Source of the DNA: Massiliimicrobium timonense
Lineage (GTDB): Bacteria; Bacillota_I; Bacilli_A; Erysipelotrichales; Coprobacillaceae
Direction: 5' to 3'
Assembly (NCBI RefSeq): GCF_002160865.1
Contig: NZ_NFLJ01000001.1
Location: forward strand, 1-64,000
DNA: 64,000 nucleotides
Shown here: piece after piece, positions 62,772 to 64,000 of the stretch
Position numbering within the stretch: the first letter of the stretch is position 1
How the letters are laid out: every line of letters begins with the position of its first letter
Notes under the pieces: generated by a model
What the model was told of the DNA's origin: nothing
What the model saw: only the letters and a program-made list of their open reading frames with translations
Databases searched by the model: none
Program-made: the position numbers and the translations under genes

Positions 62772-63509
62772 ATGTTTTTATATGTCTGGTTTTTTATTTT
62801 AGGAACAATTGTTGGAAGTTTTTTTCAACTATGTATGGATCGTTTACCGTTAGGATTAGATGTGATAAAAGGACGAAGTTTTTGCTTTCGTTGTTTTCAT
62901 CCTCTACAATGGAAAGATTTAATTCCCGTTATGAGTTTTGTTTTATTAAAAGGAAGATGTCGTTATTGTCAACGTCGTATTTCTTTACGTTATCCTTTAT
63001 TTGAAATATTAAGTGGGTTATTACTTGTATTCATGGTATATTATATCACGCCAATGGGGAAAGCTTTTCTTCTTTATTTATTAATAATGGATTTTATTAC
63101 ATTAACAGTTATTGATAAAAAATGGCAAATTATACCTGATTTTACGCTTTTATTAGAAGCTGTTCTTACCATTGGTTTAATATTTTATATTGATGTTCCG
63201 TTTTATGAAAGGATTATAGGAATGTTCATTATTAGTTTACCTATGTTTTTAATGAATCAATGGGTTATAGAAAGCTTCGGTGGTGGTGATATCAAACTGA
63301 TGTTTATCAGTGGTTTTTTGTTGGGATATGTTCATATTCTATTAGCTTTTTGTATTGCAGTTATTGTTGGAGGACTATATGCATGGTATTTACTTATCCG
63401 TCGAAAAGCACATCGTCATAGCCATATTGCTTTTGGTGGTTTCTTATGTCTGGGAATCCTTGTTTCATTGTTTTATGGAGAATTGATTTTATCTTTTTGT
63501 TTTCTTTGA
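62772..63509 (+). CDS. Prepilin peptidase (A24 family)
   Basis: A 245-residue membrane aspartyl protease and N-methyltransferase that processes type IV/competence prepilins. Features: FILGTIVGSFFQLCMDRLP at the N-terminus, two Cys pairs (CFRC and CRYC) of the methyltransferase zinc site, first catalytic Asp in LTVIDKKWQIIPD and second in FGGGDIKLMF. ATG 62772 follows AAAGGGG; an upstream in-frame ATG (62682) would add 30 non-conserved residues. Core-type gene, here without adjacent pilin genes. Confidence 0.92.
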   Translation: MFLYVWFFILGTIVGSFFQLCMDRLPLGLDVIKGRSFCFRCFHPLQWKDLIPVMSFVLLKGRCRYCQRRISLRYPLFEILSGLLLVFMVYYITPMGKAFLLYLLIMDFITLTVIDKKWQIIPDFTLLLEAVLTIGLIFYIDVPFYERIIGMFIISLPMFLMNQWVIESFGGGDIKLMFISGFLLGYVHILLAFCIAVIVGGLYAWYLLIRRKAHRHSHIAFGGFLCLGILVSLFYGELILSFCFL

Positions 63510-63597
63510 TTTGTTTTATTTCAAAAATAATTTTTAATATTTATTTATTTGCTAAAATGATTGACATTATTTTAATCTTATGATATTTTATAAAAAA

Positions 63598-63850
63598 GAA
63601 ACCGACGAGTGGGAGATAAAACTTAAAGATGTGCTTTTAGAGAGTCTAGGATGGTGAAAGCTAGATAGTGGCAGTTAAGTAAATGGACCCACGAGGGCAA
63701 AGGGGAAAGGCAACGAGTATCCTGCGACGTGAGCTCACGTTATCGAGCAAAAATGTGTTGGCATTTTAATGAGTGGGTTATTTTCATAACCAATAAAGGT
63801 GGTACCGCAGATGATAACATCTGTCCTTTGATGGACAGATGTTTTTTGTT
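63598..63850 (+). promoter_or_regulatory. T-box riboswitch, probable tryptophan specifier
   Basis: Stem I begins GAGTGGGAGATA (about 63607-63618) and closes with ACCCAC; TGG followed by A directly precedes CCCAC in the specifier position (about 63692-63694), so the codon read is UGG (Trp). AAAGGTGGTACCGCAG (63795-63810) is the canonical T-box sequence. The terminator is AACATCTGTCC/GGACAGATGTT (63816-63843) plus T residues. A TTGACA at 63561-63566 is the likely -35 element. Uncharged tRNA-Trp would be expected to switch on the downstream gene. Confidence 0.88.
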
Positions 63851-63878
63851 TAGATGCCAATGAGAAAGGAGAATGGTT

Positions 63879-63914
63879 ATGTTTTTGAAGCGATGGTGTC
63901 TTTCTTTAATGTAA
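63879..63914 (+). CDS. Possible 11-aa leader peptide with one Trp
   Basis: ATG 63879 follows GAAAGGAG and encodes MFLKRWCLSLM. It lies between the T-box terminator and the next gene. It could be a leader peptide or chance. Confidence 0.35.
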   Translation: MFLKRWCLSLM

Positions 63915-63944
63915 AAATGAATACAATAAAGAAAGGTGAGGAAA

Positions 63945-64000
63945 ATGATGAAGAAGATATATAAACAAATTTTATTAGCATTGAGCGTCTTATTGATGGT
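63945..64000 (+). CDS. N-terminus of a secreted or lipoprotein gene (truncated by window end)
   Basis: ATG 63945 follows AAAGGTGAGG. Visible residues are MMKKIYKQILLALSVLLM, the start of a signal peptide. Behind a Trp T-box the best-known partner of this type is the substrate-binding lipoprotein of a tryptophan ABC transporter (TrpXYZ); that identity is an inference from context only. Confidence 0.6.
   Translation, partial: MMKKIYKQILLALSVLLM

Noticed and set aside
1-64000. tRNA or rRNA genes
   Set aside because: No cloverleaf or rRNA-like segment recognised by eye; a tRNA scan would be needed to exclude one.

Overview
The window is AT-rich Firmicutes DNA: strong Shine-Dalgarno sites (AAGGAGG type), TTGACA/TATAAT promoters, a T-box leader, YolD, Cna-B adhesins and S24/LexA-like repressors. 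Together with the chromosomal gene set this suggests a gut Erysipelotrichia-like (Coprobacillus/Faecalibacillus-type) bacterium. The genus is an inference.

Layout. Positions 1 to about 46.0 kb are the 3' part of an integrative conjugative/mobilizable element (ICE); its left part lies outside the window. It carries topoisomerase III, LPD/YodL-type helper proteins, a 2,431-aa methylase-helicase (DarB/LtrC-like) with a TnpV gene overprinted inside it, MobC, a MOBP-type relaxase, a five-hairpin oriT-like region, and a large serine recombinase at the right end (44.36-46.03 kb). Cargo between these genes includes an ApeA-like HEPN protein between mobC and the relaxase, and a defence operon at 16.7-32.5 kb: HTH, SNF2 helicase, type III Mod, type III Res, OLD-family ATPase/TOPRIM nuclease, UvrD helicase (the last two Gabija GajAB-like). 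Further cargo is an SOS-like module (S24 repressor divergent from Y-family polymerase plus YolD), several XRE regulators, a frameshifted BTAD regulator, a solo MazF-type toxin behind a roughly 500-nt structured non-coding region, and a 1,506-aa thioester/Cna-B surface adhesin.

The defence operon is damaged in two steps. First, the 3' end of mod and the 5' end of res were replaced by about 3.1 kb of foreign DNA: an integrase stub, an intact Cfr/RlmN-like radical-SAM methyltransferase with a consensus promoter, a frameshifted and truncated ABC ATPase, and an IS3 copy lacking its right end. Second, a 1,819-bp ISL3-family element entered res with an 8-bp target duplication; removing it and one duplication restores the res frame exactly. 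SNF2, OLD and UvrD remain intact.

From about 46.0 kb to the end the DNA looks chromosomal: TrkH/TrkA potassium uptake behind a terminator-containing leader; TetR, MBL hydrolase, histidine phosphatase and aldo/keto reductase; a DUF1275 protein; LysR; RarA; a DUF5685/J-protein/Hsp70 module; a double GNAT; a second S24 repressor divergent from a shrunken Y-family-polymerase-like protein whose catalytic Asp position appears to be Asn; MATE efflux behind a possible attenuator; prepilin peptidase; and a Trp-specifier T-box upstream of a truncated secreted or lipoprotein gene.

Most notable: the compound SNF2-Mod-Res-OLD-UvrD operon and its dissection by mobile elements; the twin S24/Y-polymerase modules with related operators on ICE and chromosome; and several candidate structured RNAs.
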